DNA of 64,000 bases from JAWLFY01 sp964462125 (GTDB lineage: Bacteria > Planctomycetota > Planctomycetia > Pirellulales > Pirellulaceae): assembly GCA_964462125.1 (NCBI GenBank), contig CAYWXT010000003.1, positions 1 through 64,000 of the forward strand, in the 5' to 3' direction. Position 1 is the first letter of the stretch; each line of letters starts with the position of its first letter. Position numbers and translations under genes: made by a program. Below are positions 26,401-41,400 of the stretch, one piece after another. Below the pieces are notes generated by a model that searched no databases, was not told the origin of the DNA, and worked only from the letters and a program-made list of their open reading frames with translations.

Positions 26401-29400
26401 GTTCCGGCTACCGGGATCACGACCTCGGCAGTGCTTCCAGCGAACACGCTGATCGTCAGACTCTCCGCTACAGGGCGGTCGTTGACTGGATCGACCTGCA
26501 GGCTGACCGTCGCCCGCGGATCGTGACCATTGCTTCCGATCCGGTAAACGAAAGAGTCGCTGCCGTTGTAATCCGGGTGTGGGGTGTAGACGAAGGATCC
26601 GTCAGAGTTCAGCGTCACCTCCCCGTTTCCCGGTTCCTGAATCAGTACGGCCTCCAGCGTTCCCAGCAGTCCCGGTTGGTCGTTGCCGAGGACGCCGGGA
26701 GCGGGAACGCTCAGCGTCGCGTCTTCATCAACCCTGAAGCTGTCGTCGTTCGCCCGCCTCGAAGCGTCCTCAATCACGGTGATCGTGACGAAACTTACTG
26801 AGGATTGAAATTGCCCATGCTGCAGAGCGTAGCCAAATTCTGCAACGCCGGTGAAACCGGCCGGCGGTTGGTACCTAAATGATCCGTCAGATTCCAGGTC
26901 CAGTTGACCCGTCAGATTACCGACGTTCACCAGCTCTACCGTGACATCCTCAAACGATCCGAGATTATCATTCGCGCTCAGGCCATCAGCAGCGCTGACC
27001 TCCAACGTCGTGTCTTTCGCCATGGCGTACGAATCGGCAACGGGTGCGGGCGGTGCTAACACCTCAACGAAAACGGTGGCCGTGTCGATCAACCCGTCGT
27101 CATCTTGCACAACATACGTGAACGTATCGGTCCCAACGAACGACGGATCGGGCGTGTAGTGAAAACTCGTCGATGCTCCGACCGCCGACGGTACTTCCTG
27201 GACCGTGCCATGGCTCGGTTGAGTGAACCCGTGGATCGACAGTGTTGTGGCATTAGGGTCAAAGTCGTTGGCCAAAGCATTGATCGCAACGGCGTTGGGA
27301 CTCAGCGTGCTCACGGCGTCGTCATGCGCAATCGGTGGCTGGGGAAAGTCGGCCAGACTCGACCGTTCGCCGAGGACCGCAAGGTTGTCCACGTGCCAAC
27401 CGGCGTCGTTCGCCGAGTAACCGTAAAGCCGCAGCTGCAAGGGCTCGTCAATCGGCCGCAAGCCCTGAATGCCATCGATTTCAACCCGCGTCTGATGCCC
27501 AAACTCGTCATCGTGCGTGACGCCGGACGCAAGCGAAGATTCGTATCCGTCCAGATTCGACCGGAGATCCCACGCCAATGGTCCCCCTTGCGAACTTCGG
27601 TCCCAGAAATCGATTCCGGTGATCGCGATCGCTTTGGCGTCCTCGAAATCCTGAATCGTCTCCAGCGGTCGATCGGCGTCGTCCTCCAGCGCTAAATCGA
27701 GTCGATAGTACGAAGGCAACGCGGCCCGCAATTCGATCGCATCGAAGTAGGTGTCGACCACTCCCGTGGACTGATTCCCATTTTGGCCGATCAGCGTGAC
27801 GCGAATCCGTCGTGTTCCAGCCGGGACGGCTTCGCGATGGTCGACGTGCTGCCACGCGGTTTCCGAACTGATGGTATCGGAAGTGAAATGGCCCAAACTT
27901 TCATTACGCCCACTGAAATACTCGAGTCGAATCTGGCCTCGGTCTCCGGAACCAAGCTTCGAACGCACCCGCCCCGAGAAGTCGAATTCCTGCATCCCCG
28001 CGTCGATCGCCGTCCCATATTGGGACACATCGATATCCTGATAAATCCGCGTCGCTCCCTTGGCTCCGGCATCAAGCACGGTCCCACCAGCCAAGTAGTT
28101 GCTGCCCTCAAATGCGGTGGCCGCCCCCAGGGGACGATCTCGCCAAACTTCGTGGAGGAACTGCCAACCCGCTTGCCCTCCCGCTTCGTTTCCGCCGTTT
28201 TCCACGAGGTTGGCCGACAAGTGTGAATCACCGGCCCAAATCTCGGCCGCCGCGGCGGGGGTTTCGGGATCGAACAGCAGGTCCGGATCCAGCTTGGGTA
28301 GCCCCGGCCCCGCCGGCAATGTCCCGGCGGAATGGCTCAGCGACGTCGCTGTCATTGAGTCCGCGACGAACGCAGGCTCCGTCGTGTACGAATAAAAGCC
28401 GCCAGGTTGCAAATACGACCCGTCGAAGTTGTAAAACGCGAGTGCATCGCTCGGCTGTTCCGAGTCGTCATTCTCGATCGCAATGACCACACGATCGTCC
28501 ACAAGCGATGTGTTCGGCGCGAACTGTGCCGGCTGCACGATCTGCAGTTGGATCTCGAACTGCTCGTCGAACTCCAGTTCGTCGTCATTGACGATCGGCA
28601 ACGAGATATAGCGCGGGGCACTACCGTTAAGCTCAACGATTCCGTGGGGCCCCAACTCGTCGTTGTGCAATACAGGTCCCAACCCGAAGTCCGCATCGAA
28701 AGTAGCGGTCTCCAACCCAGTCTGGCGTGGCACGACAGAATAGGCGACCTGAACCGAATCACTCGACAACAGCTCCGGGGCGTGAATCTTCAGCCGGGCC
28801 GGGCCTTCGTTCTCGGCAATCGCTGTCACGATGGGCGAGTCGGACTCCGACTCCCGCCTCAGGTCGCCCACCGGCTCTAACTTCACCGTGACGGGTGGTC
28901 CCTCCTGCTGAACGTCCAGAATCGTGATCGTGGCCGTGACGTCTCCCGGCTCAGCACCCTGGAGACTCGTCAGGGTCATCGTGAACGAGCGATCGCCGCT
29001 TTCGTTCTGGACATCGAAGATATCGATCGGCACATGAACCGTACTCTGACCAGCCTCAAAAAAAACCTGGGTCCCATCGACGGGCGCATCGAAGTGGTCA
29101 TCCTGTCTTGCTGTGTCGTCATTGAACACCAACAGAGACTGTACCCCGTCGTCGTTGTCGGTTGGCGGGGCGACCGTCACGGGTATCTGGGCGGTGTACT
29201 CGCCCTTGATCAGGTTGACATCGTCGACGTAGATCCGAGGAACGCAGAACGGCTCTCCCTCAAGCACGTTGAAACGCGGCATCGAAACGCCTCCGATGCT
29301 CATCATGAAGCACCCCGAGCGGTCCAGCTTGGCCTCGACGTTGGACGCTGGCAGTCCGAAGATATTGTCACTTGGTAGATCGAAATCAAACGTGGCCTGG

Positions 29401-32400
29401 CGCAGCGCGCCCGCGGAGACATCGATCGTGGCAGAGGCCGAGGCGATCTGAAGCGGTTCGAGATCGGGAAATCCGGGCAAGCCGTTCGGGATGTTCACAA
29501 ACAGCCCCAGTTCGGCATCCAGGTCGAACGCGCCGGGGCTGACGGAAACGTCAGCCTCGCCGGATAGCTGTACACCTTCGAGCAGCGTCAGGACCGCGGA
29601 ATCCTCATCCGAACCGAGATGCACCGTCGCCCGAGGCCCGGCCGGGATCGTCAAATCGTCCAGCGGCACGTCGACTTCCACTCCGCTCGTGTTGAACTCG
29701 AACGCGGCCTCGCCCTCGATCGTCAGCACATCCGAGATACTCAAATCACCTGTAACCTCAAACCGGCCCGCAGCGACGGCCGTTCCCAGTCGCAGGAAAC
29801 CGAACGCGTCGACATCGCCCAGCGGTCCCAGGTTCAATTCTCCGGTAGTCGCGATGTCGACCGCCTGCGCGTCCAGATCTGCCTGCGCCATCAAGTCGCC
29901 GCTGACACCGAGTCCCAGGAACCCGATCTCGCCTGTGGTGAACAGTCGGAATGTGCTTTCCGGCACCGTGAGATAGTCCTCCAGGTCCGTGGCCAGCGTG
30001 AAGTCACTTCCGAGAACGTCAGGAATCTCCACCGTTCGCGATTCGCTCACGGTGTTGAACGCCAAGCCAACGACTGTCGATTGGCTAACGAAGTCCACCC
30101 CGCCGAATCCGCTTCCCTGGACAGCCTCGAGCACCGCGGCGCCGTAGTACCCACCCGTCTCCGCGTTCTCCCGCTGCATCTCAGCGACCAGGTTGACCTG
30201 GGTCGAACCGGTCAACAGCGGACTGAACTGGTCGAAGGTCACTCCGCCGCTACCGACGAGGGAGAGACTGGCCCCGTCGGCGGAAAGCTGGAACAGCCCG
30301 TTCAGCGTCGTCCCGGCAATCGTCACCCCGCCGTCGAGCAGCAGACTGACACCGAACTCGCCAAGCGTGGGATCGTCGCTGCGCTCCAATTCGGGCAGAT
30401 CAATCGTTCGCGCCGGATCGTCCGTCGCGTTGACCAGCAGCGTGACTTGGCCGGCAAACGAGAACGCGTCATGGTCGAACTGCACGCCACCACTCTCGCC
30501 GATCTGCGCGAAACCGTAGATGCCGTCATCATTGTTGAGCGTGAACTCGCCCGCGATGTCACGCTGCTGTCCGGCGAGTTGGACGCTGCCCAAGATGTCC
30601 GCTGTCGCGAAGCCATCGTTGCTATGCAGGTCGGCGTTGCTATACGACATTTCCAGATCGGCGCTGAATAAATCGTTCGGCAGTCCCGCTGAGAAGTTGT
30701 CGATGTTAACGGAGGCGTCAACATTGGGAAACGAGCCAGTCGACGGCGTGATCGTGAAGTCGAACGCCGCGGAGTCGACGAAATCCGGCAGTTCGAGCTG
30801 CCCATGGGCCGCAATGCCGCCGGTCTGCTTAATCGCTTCATCGGATTCCAAGTCGTAGCCGGGCGAGTACGCTTGCAGCGAGCCTTCCGCGCTGCCGGGA
30901 ATCGCCAGCCATTCCAAATCGGACGGATCCAGTCCGATCGCAACCAGCAGATCATTCATCTGATCCCCAGCGTTCGTCTCCCCTACGTCGGAACCGAACT
31001 CGAGCTCGGCCGCCAGCCGTGGCAGTGGCGGATCGCGCTGTTCGTTAGCATCGATGAGGAACTTCACGTCGGCCACGCCCAGGAACGAGCCGACGATCTC
31101 CAAGTGTTGGGTGGTTCCGGTGATTTGCCCCCCGCCCAAATCAATCCCCAGCAGCTTTGATGTCGTCGGCAGCTCAACCTCGAACTCCTCGGCGTCGTAC
31201 GGCTCAGGCAACTGGCCATACGAGCCATAGATGTAGAAGCCGTCGTCGGGATCACTCAGGATGTCCCCAATCAGGTCGACCTGGTCTCCGGCTGCTTCGA
31301 CGATTGCATCAATCTGGTTTTCGATCACCTCGATCAAGGCATCACCCGAAGGCATGATGGCCGGGTCAGTCAGGTGTTCGAGCGTCAACGGCTCAGGCAC
31401 ATCCGCGCCGAACAACTGCTCCAGCGTGTCGGAATGGACCAGGCTCGTGAGATCCTCCTGCAGACTGTCGATCACCTCATCCATGAAGTTCGGCACGAAC
31501 AGTTGAAGCTGCGCGACTTCCTCGATGGCAGTGATATCGCCGGGCAGGTTCACCAGGAAGTCGAACACGCCGCCCGGGTCGGCCAGGATGCAACTGAGAA
31601 CATCGTCGCACAGCTCTTCGCCCTCGTCGTCGTGACGGATGGCGTCGATCTTGTCGTGGATCTCGCCGAACAGCTCCAGTGGGTCGGTGATGAACCGCGG
31701 CAGCGTGAGCCGGCCGTCGGCCAGCATGCCCCCTTGCTCGAGCATGCGATCCTGGAACTGCTCGTGAACCAGAATGCGTGCGGGATCATACTCTTCGAAA
31801 TCGTCATCCTCGGGACCAATGCTTGGGTCGTAGATCTGCAAAATCGGCGATTCGAGTTCGTTCCCATCCTCGTCGAACCGTCCCGTGATCAGCAGCTCCT
31901 CGGCCCCCGGCGGGAACAGATAGCCAACCACTCGGCCGATATCCAGCCCGAAAATGCCGATCGTGCTGCCGAGTCCCACACGCCAGTCGCCGCCCAGCGG
32001 ATCGAGCCGTGGGAGCTTGCCCTGGGCCAAGTCCAAAAGCAGGTTTTCAAACGGGAAGTGGATATCGACCATCTCTTCCGAGGTGATCGGCAGCGGGATG
32101 GGAGAAGCCGCCAGCAGCTTCTCGATCAACCCCACACGGGCCTGAATCGTCAGCTCGTGTTTGCTGATTGTGACGTCAACTTCTTCCTTCGGTTTACCGA
32201 TGGGGAAGCCAAAGATTGTCGGCTGCAACTTACCCTCGACCCGGAGCTTGGGATCGATCACTTCGAAGAACTTTTCCAGTGCCGTTTCGCCCGCGCCCAG
32301 TATCACTTCGCCCAGCGCCAGACCGATCTTCACGGAGTTGACCGCGGCGTTCTTGGCGGACTCCAACGTTCCTTGCGGAACCGACGATTCCAACGCGGTG

Positions 32401-35400
32401 TAGCTGCTTTCGAGATAAGCCTCCAAAGGTTCCAGCAACGGATTCCCATCGATGCCAAGCGGATCGTCCCCGGGATCGGCGGTCAATTGCTCGCCCGCGG
32501 CCGCCGTCACCAGCGGCAGCAGGCGGTTAGCCAGCAGAATCAAGTTCGGCAAGTTGTTCGAAAGATCGTCGTGATCAAAACTCGTTAGCGACAAACCGGC
32601 GGTCGGGTCGAGCTGCAGCGAGCCATTGGCGAGGTCACCGATGTCGCCGATCGTCGGCAGCAGCCCCGGGACACCGACGCCCATCAATCGGTTCTTCAAG
32701 AACGATGCGTCGATCTCCTGATCGATCTCTACTTCCGTGATCGCGTTGTCGGAGTCGGTGTCGTTGTCGGAGTCGGTGTCCAGAAAGATCATCCACAGCG
32801 GATCAAGCGGATCGGGTCGGAAGTCAGCGGAGAGCAATTCGAGCAGTTCCTGGTCGACATTCAATTCCTCCCAAGAGAACCGTCGCCGGGGATCTTCATC
32901 CGCCCGCAGTGTCGTCGTCTCGGACAACCAATCCCGCAGCAACTCGCGTGTGATTTCGACGTTCTGCTCACTCGCCGACACCTCGTCGTCGCGATTGCGG
33001 TCGAGCAGTTTCACCCATAGCGGATTGGTCAGATCGGGCACGAAGTCGTCGCTCAGTGGCAAGTCGTCCAACCCCAGTGCCACGGCCACGCGGCGGTTGG
33101 CCTCCATCCCCGCAGCGACGCGATCCAAGGCCGCATCGAAGAAGTTTCCCGCCTCGCTGGCCGTTCCGTTGATCAGTGACTCGAAGAAGGCGATCGTCGC
33201 CACCAGAGAGCCTTCGTTCAGTCCCTGCGAATCGAGTTGCAAGCCAAGGTCACCTTGGGCCGGAAGGGCCAGCGACAGCAGGCTGGGCTCGCCAGGGAGA
33301 CTGGCGGCCAGGTTGATTTTCGGGTTCAGCGCGTCGGCGTAGTCCATCATGAGGCCGACACCCGCCAGGCTCATTCCCATCACGTCGACGTCGGCGAAAC
33401 CGTAAAGCTGGAACCCAAAGGCGTCGAACGCATTGAGCAGCGAGCTGGCCGCCTGATTGACCAGCGGGCTGCCGCTGGCGTCAATCCGGTTGCCGTCAGG
33501 GTCGAAACGAATCTCTTCGCCATCCTCGTCGAGCTTCCGGCTGCCGTCGGGGTTGAGCGCATAGCCGTCGTCATCGACCAACGGCTGCGGTGGGGCGTCC
33601 GGATCGTCCGGGTCCACAAACCCGTAGACCAGCTGGTCGAAGTCGTAACCGACGTTGGCACCGAGCGTCACTCGGGCGCCGACCATCCCTTTGACGTATT
33701 TATTGGTCAGCACGCCGCTGACCGCCACACGGAATCCGTTATTCCAGGTGAACGTCAGATCCAAGCCCGGAATCCTGCCGCTGAGAACCGCCGCGATGAT
33801 CTCAGCTTCCCCCAACTCCGGATCGAGAAACTCGCTGCCGGCCTCGACAACACTCTGGACGTATTCGACGATCAACTCGGGGAACGGCTTCTGGCTCACC
33901 TCGCCCAAGGAAGTCTCGGTGGCATCGCTCACCGTGGCAATCAATTCGCTGAACGATGGATTCTTCTGCACGAGCGGCTCGATCACTTCCCGTATGTCAC
34001 CCAACGAAACGTCGAGCGGCTGTCGGATCTTGTCTTCATCGAAGATCTCGGTCGGCTCCTGGACCACCGGCAACGGATCGCCGCCAAAAGCGATCCCTCC
34101 CTGAAGGCCCGTGAGCAGGAACCCGCTGGCCGTGCCGATCGCTGTTCCCAATACGGGGACGACGCTGCCGACGATCGTGCCGATCGGGATCGGGACCCCG
34201 GCGAACATTCGGGCCACCACCGGGCCGTACTCGGTGATGATCACCTCGGCGCCCAGGCCGACCTTGGAAACGCCCAACTCGCCCTCGACGCGCAGAAAGA
34301 AGACCTGCTCGTCCTCCTCGATGTCGTCGTCAGGGTTGCCGTCGACGGTCAACATTCCAAAGCCCACGCCGCCAGCGATACGCAACGGTCCAATCTGGAC
34401 CGGTTCGATGCCGAAGTTGACCGCGTCCAGGTTCGTGATCGGGAAGCTGTCGCTGCCCCTGACTGCAGTGAACAGCTGCCATGGTTCGATCTGGTGGAGT
34501 TCGTCTAGTTGCACATCCCCCTTGTCGTCGACCAACCCCGCGTTCTCCGCCGCCTTCCTGACCAGGTCGACCAATTTGCCCAAATGAACTTCCAGCCGCT
34601 CGACCTGCGCGGTGATCGGCATCAACTGGCTCGATCCCTGGATACCGCCGGAGATCAGCAGCGAGAGGTTTTCGGGATTCAACAGCGGCGCGAACTGCGC
34701 GGCGGTTTCGTCGACTGTGTCCTGGAGCGTCAGAGCCAGATCGTCCAGGTCCCGGTCCTGGGGATTGCCATCCTCGTCGGGAATGCCCTGAAATCGCAAG
34801 CCGATGGCACTGATCTCCAGCGGCAGCCACTCGGGTAAGCCAAAGGTCGAACCGCTTGGTCCCGATTCCCCGTCTGACAGACTCAGTTCAATGGACGCGC
34901 CGGCCAAGACGAACACGGTGCCGCCGTCAGCGCTGAGCGCGAACCCGCCCGCCTCCAACCCCAGTCCCGCCAGCGGCCCCGTCTCTTCCGCGAACCCACC
35001 ACCTGCCGAATGCAGAATGTACTTCGGTTCGTCAGCCTCGGCCGTGAAGTCGATCTCCGCTTGACCCGTGAGGTAGATGTAGTCGCCAAAGTTGATCGTG
35101 ATCTGGCCGGTGTTGAAGTTCTGGAACCGGAACAACGGGGCGGGTTCAGTCTCGTCCTCGCCCTCTTGATGGAAGGTGGAGAGCTTGAACGGTCCATCGT
35201 CCGTCGCCGTATTCTGAAATGCCATATTGACGGTCACTTCAGCCGGCTCGTCATCGCTCACCTCCAGCACGTCACCGATCCGGCCGCTGAGCGTGCCGGT
35301 AATGTCGGCGTCGAAGGTCGTCACGACCGAGTCATCGGTCTGCTCGACGTCGATCGTTCCGTCCACCGCGAGCGTGGCGTGCGCGTAGACCTGATCGCCT

Positions 35401-38400
35401 TCGTCGCTTTCTTCGGTCCCGCCGCTGAATTCCAGGGACCCGCCGACTTTGTCGGTGGACTCACCGTCCTTGACGATTCCGTCCTCTTCATCTCCCAGGT
35501 AGACCGATCCGGCCAGCGTCACGCCGCTGCCCAGTTCGGACAGTTCGACCTCCAGCCCCAACTCGACCCGCGGCACGTCCCAGAACTGGACGTGGTTGTT
35601 CTGATAGCGGAGCGTGAACTCAAACGGGTTGTCCGCGGAGTTGGGAGTCTCCGGATCCGCGCCAATCACGACGATCGGCTGAACCGGGAGGTCATCAAAC
35701 GGTGACAGATCGATCACGCCGCCAATGGTGATGTCGAACTCGGTGTTGCCCAACGGGTCGTGCAACAGCAGCGGCTCGTCCGGCTCGCCATCGTCGTTGG
35801 AGTCGATGCCGGCGATCCTGACCTTGGTCAGGTCGACAGGCAGCAAACCGCTCAGGCCGATCGTGCTGAGAAATCCGTCATCTGCCGCGGCTTCGGCCGC
35901 CAGCAGCGTCACCTGCCCATCGCGGGATACCTCCAGGCCCTCGGCCTTCAGCGCCACGGATTTGTCGTCGACCAGCGGTATCGTGACCTCGATCTCGCCG
36001 GCCGAGAACAACGGCTCGCCAAGAACCTCAGGTCCAAACTTCAGCACGCTGTCGGCGAATGAGACGGCCAGCAGATCCAGGTCGGCCGATGCTTCGACAA
36101 CGCTGATCTCGAGCGTCGCGTCGGAGTCGAAACTGCCGTTCAGGCCTTCGACTGTGGCAAAGCCGTCAGGCGGATCCCCTTCGTCGGCGTTCTCGGGAAG
36201 CAACACGCCATCGTCCAGCGAGAACGCCATTCCGTCGACTGCCGCGCCCAACGGGCCGCCCGTGGGAATGCCCACCTGCTCGCCGGCCAGCGGATCGAAG
36301 TCGCCAAAGGTCAGCTCCACATCCGTAAAGCTGAGCGATGCGCCGTCGACATACAGCAGGTCCGTATCGCCTGCGCTGAGCATGCCACCCAGCACGAATG
36401 TGACATCCGAAAAAATGATCCGGTCCTCAAACAGTCGAGCGTCGGTTACGGTCACCGATGCCTGAGTCAAACCCTCCAGCGGCGAGTCGGGACTGACCTC
36501 CAGGCTGACCTCCCCGACGTTCGCCAGGGCACCGTCGTCCGGGGGCGTACCGAAGAACTCCAGCTCTGTTGCGGTGAGCGTAAACAGATCCGCCAATTCG
36601 AGCGTGACCTCGTCAATCGTCAGATCGCCGAAGGTGACCTCGAACGGCGCCATCTCGAAGAATGGTGAGACGTCGATCGGGTCAACATCCAGAACGCTCT
36701 GGAACGCCAGGGACCCCCCGTCGATGGAGACGCCGCCGAACGAGCCCGACACGTCACCGTCGAAGTGGATCACGCCGTCGAGGATCAGGGTGCCTTGCTC
36801 GATGGTGAGCGAACTCCCCTCACGAATCTCGATTTGTCCTCTAGCGGTGCCTCCCCCGTCGAGCGTCAATTCGGCGGTCAGCTCTCCCGACAGATCGGGT
36901 TGCCACTGACCACTTTCGTAACCTCCCAGGATCAGATGGCCATCGAGCTGGAAATTTTCACTGAAGAGGACGGTATTGAACCCAAGTCGAATGTCCTCGG
37001 CATTCCACGGTGCGATCACGCCGTCGGTCAGCCGAAACGTCATATCGAAGGTGTTCTCGGAGCCTTGCGGCCGCTCCACCCCGCCGATCGAAACGGTGGG
37101 CTCGAAACCGGTCCCCTCGAACATCGAAAGATCGAAGAACCCTTCTACGGTGATGTCGCTGTCGAAGTTGCTCAGCGAGATCGGCTCATCGATCGCTTCG
37201 ATCGCCACCCGCGTCAGGTCCAACGGCAGAATCCCCGCCAGCCCGAGCGAAGCGTTTAAACCTTCTCCGATGATCGCCTCGGCAGACGTGATGGTCGCCA
37301 CGCCGCCGTTGTCAATCTGTAGGTCATTGGCGGTCACTGCGACCTCCGTTTCGCCGAGCATCGGGAGCGTCATTGTGGACGAAGCGGCAATGAACAGAGC
37401 GTCATCATTCGACGGGTTCGCCTGCAACAAAAGCGTGCCGTCGTCGACGTCAACCTGCGGCCCGCCATCGATCTCTGCTGCCAGCCGGTCGGCGGTGATC
37501 TCGAACGTCTGCGTGTCGAGATTCAGCAGTCCCGAGAGTGCTGGAACACCATCGTCTGGATCGTCGTCGGTGATCGCGGCAGTCACCGACCCGCCGGGCA
37601 GCAGCGTTGCTGATGTGGCTTCGAGCTCAAACCAACCCTCTAGCCGCGCCGCCGAAGGACTGCTTCCATCTTCGCTGTCAAAGATCACGCTCAGGTCCGA
37701 CATCAGCCGCAAATCGCTCACCGCGAGCAGCTCTGGCGACGATCCGATCGTGACGTTCGTGCCTGTGCCACCTGCGTCTGTCACGATATCAAAGCCGTTG
37801 CGGCGGACCGTGATCACGTCGAGCGTCATCAACTCGTCCGGCAAGCCCGGCAGCGACGGCAGAATCAAGTTCAGATTCCGAATCGTGGCGAGCGGGGCAT
37901 CGACGGAGGTCTCCCCCGGATTCCACTCAAGCAAGATTCCCGGCTCGACGACTTCTCCCTCGTCATCAACGTCGGCCGATGCACTGATGGTAACAATCCC
38001 ATCGACGGTGGCCGTCGCTTCAGCGGCGGTCAGAACCATCGCACCGCTGGTCAAATCGATCGTGCCGTCGAAGCCGTCGACGGAGACGATGCCGTCAAGG
38101 TCCGGCGTGTTGGCGTCGGGGAACAGTCTCGCGCTGTCGGCATGGACTCCCAATGTGCCTGCAACCGACGCGCCCCCTGGGCCGACCGCGACATCGAGTC
38201 CGCTGCCGGTGATCGCCAAATCCTCGAGTTCGAGCAGGTCGCCGATCCCGAACCTGTCGTCCGGTGGCGGCACGTCGATCACGAACTCCTCGAGCGAAAA
38301 GCCGTCGCGACGAATCGCCAATCCGCTCAGCTCCGTCGTCGGGAAATCCGGGTAGGCGGGGAATGATAATGTCGCACCACCGAACTCAGCCAACGGTCCG

Positions 38401-41400
38401 TCCGTGGCAGGCCAATGCACCGCTGCGTCTTCGGTCGTCATCCAGATCGATTCACCAACACTCACGTCGGCAGAATCGGCGGCAAGCTCGAGCTCTCCCG
38501 TGACGAGATCGACGGAACCGCTCAGCCCGGCTGTCGATGCTTGGAAGCTATCTTCATTGTCGGGGAGAAGCTTGATGCTCTCGGCGTCGACCTCGATCTG
38601 TCCGCTCAGCGTGTCGCCTTCGTTGCTCAACTCCGGCATGCTGATCACTAGGTCTTTCAGCGTTAGCAGTGCATGCGACGAGTCGCCCACGACGAGTTCT
38701 TCAAACGCGATCGATGCATCTTCGATGCGGAAACTGTCAATCGAGAGTGCGTCACCGTTCTCAGCAAACCCGATGGCTCTGGCGATGGTGAAACTCGCCA
38801 GTGGATCATCGTCTCCGGGTAAGAGTTCCACTTCCAGATCAATCAACTCGGCGACTTCCTCATCCGGGCCCGGTTCGTCGAGATACTGCACTTGTCCGAC
38901 CCGCACAATCGCGACCGGACTCAGATCCCACTCGAGGTCGGCGAGGGTGACTTCCAGCAATCGCGACTGGACGTCCAAATCGAAGAACAACGGCGAGTCG
39001 GTTGTGCGGCGGGCTTCCATCCTCAGTGAGAAGCGGGCCGCAACCTCACCAAAGTCGTCGCTACCGAGCAACGCGTTGCCGACCGCGTCAAGTGTCGAGG
39101 AGCCGTCCCGACGAAAATCGAGCGTACCGGCGATGTCAATCATTAGCTCCGCGGGGAACACGTCGTTACCGCTCACGACCTCGAACGAGCCGGCGATCTC
39201 TTCCGATCTTCCGGGCAGCGGTTGCGGATCGCCATTCGCATCGAGACGCCCGATCTGCAATTCGCCAGCCAACGTGACATCGGTATCGGGCACCACGAAG
39301 TTGCTGATCGCGACCGTCATCGGTCCGAAGTCGATCGGCCGGAACAGGCCCTCGCGGGCACTGCCCAAATCGAGCTCGACCTGGAATGGGCCGTCGAGCG
39401 GGTTGCCATCGACCGAGACCTGCGCGTCAAACGGCAAGTCAAGTGATTCGAAATCGAATTCGCCTTCGACACCCAGAACCAACGTTTCCAGGTCAGACGG
39501 GTCGGGGAAGGCCAACGTCAGCCGCGAGATGTCAAACGGAAGCACGCCGCCAATCCCAATGTACTCGCCGAGCCCGTCCTCGAACTCGACGGTAACCGGC
39601 GGCACCTCCACCGTGGCGTCGTGGAAGACCTTCAGCGACGACAGAGAGAACTCAGGTGTGACGCCGTTGAGGGTTAACGCATCAATCGCACCACTTATCT
39701 GATTGACCACCAGCAGCTCATCGGTCCCCGCCGCATTCGGATCGAACGATAACTGAACCGCAGCCGTCCCATCGGCGGCCGGCTCTGCGGTGAGCTGTGC
39801 CAAACCGTCCAAGGCGGCAGTCACGCGGCGGAATTCGGCGTCAATCGCACCGCTGGCGACGTCCAGCGTGCCGCTGATACCGTCCAGCTCATCAAGCGGG
39901 TCATCATCTTCCGCGGCAAGCGTCAGCGGGCCGGGCGTCAGGGACGCTTCCTCGGCCTTCAGGTTCAGTGCCGTGTGCCCGCTGAGCGTCACGTCCGTGT
40001 CTTGCAGCAGTGCCAAATCGGGACCGATCCGGAGCTTGTCCACCCCCATGTCCGAAAAGTCCATCGAGATCTCCGGCGACATCCGCATCTCGGCGCCGTC
40101 GAGCGTGAGCAGGCCGCCACCGAGCGGCTCCCCGCTGGCGTTGACGAACAGATCGAATCCGCCGCCCAGCGTCGTCGCTCCGTCCGGCGTTAATTCGTCC
40201 GGTGCCGTGAGCATGTAAAGCGGATTCGCGTCCGTATCAATTCCGAAGAGGAGATCGCCGCGAAGATGGGCGTCCTCGATGCCGGCGCGGCCAGTGACGT
40301 CGCTCCTATCGGGCAGCACGTTCGACAGATCGAACGTCAATGAATCATCGATGAAATCCAACGGGATCTGATCGAGATTGACCTTGAATCGCGCCAGCTC
40401 GGCAATGTCCAAAGCCGGGGAATCCGAGTTGGTGGTCTCGACGATTTGCAGTCCAGCGAAGCGGGCCCGAGGAAAGCCGTCGGAGGCAGAACCACCGCCA
40501 ACCGTCAATTCAAAGTTTGAGCCTGAAACGCCGTCAAATACAACATAGGTGCCCGGCTCCGTATCGATACCTTGGTCCTGCGTGGCGGAGGAGCGAATAT
40601 AACCCGACTCCGTTGGCCGTCGCGCGTACAAATCGGTATCGCCGACAGTGAAGCGCGCCACTCGCGACAGCCCCGCCGGGGAATCCCCTGAATGATACGC
40701 ATACACGTCGTATTCCGCATACGGGATATTGTTAACTTCGACCGTGATATCAGGGTAGTTTCGGGCGTCGAAGTTGCTGCTGAAAAAGTGTCCGTCGTTG
40801 CTTCCACTACCATCGTTGACAGTGCTTCCCCTTCCCGCCGTCGTGTAAGTCGCCGTCGCCCCGTCGATGGGGTCGCCCTTCCCATCAAAAAGATTGATCA
40901 TGACGCCGCTATCGGAATCGCCCGACAAGTTGTTCCAGTGGTCGTCGTGAACGCCTGGCGCCCCAGCGGTCTCTTCGGGAGTCATCGGGTTGCCGCCGCC
41001 GCCGGCCATGTTGACGTTGATTTGCGTCGATCCGGCCGGAGGTGTATCCGCCAGGCCGTCATTGAGCATTGACTGAAAGAAAGGGAAGTCGGCGGTATGA
41101 AGAACTTCGATGAGATCATCACCGTCATCCGAGTCCGCCGCGAACAAGGATTGAAGAGTCTCTTCGATCCCCAGCGTCTGGCTCAGCGGATTGTCCGTCA
41201 ACGGCGCATCGGTGGAATTCAGCGCCGCCGAAAAATCCTGACCAAATACAGTCCGCTCGCCTCGTACCACCGACTTCGCCAACGCGATCACGTTCGCGCT
41301 CAACACGGCGAGCGTAAAATCTTCCTCCTCGTCCTGATCGATGTCCGGATTGAGCACATCCAGTTGGCCGAACTCGTACCGAAACGCTTCCAGCTCGGCC

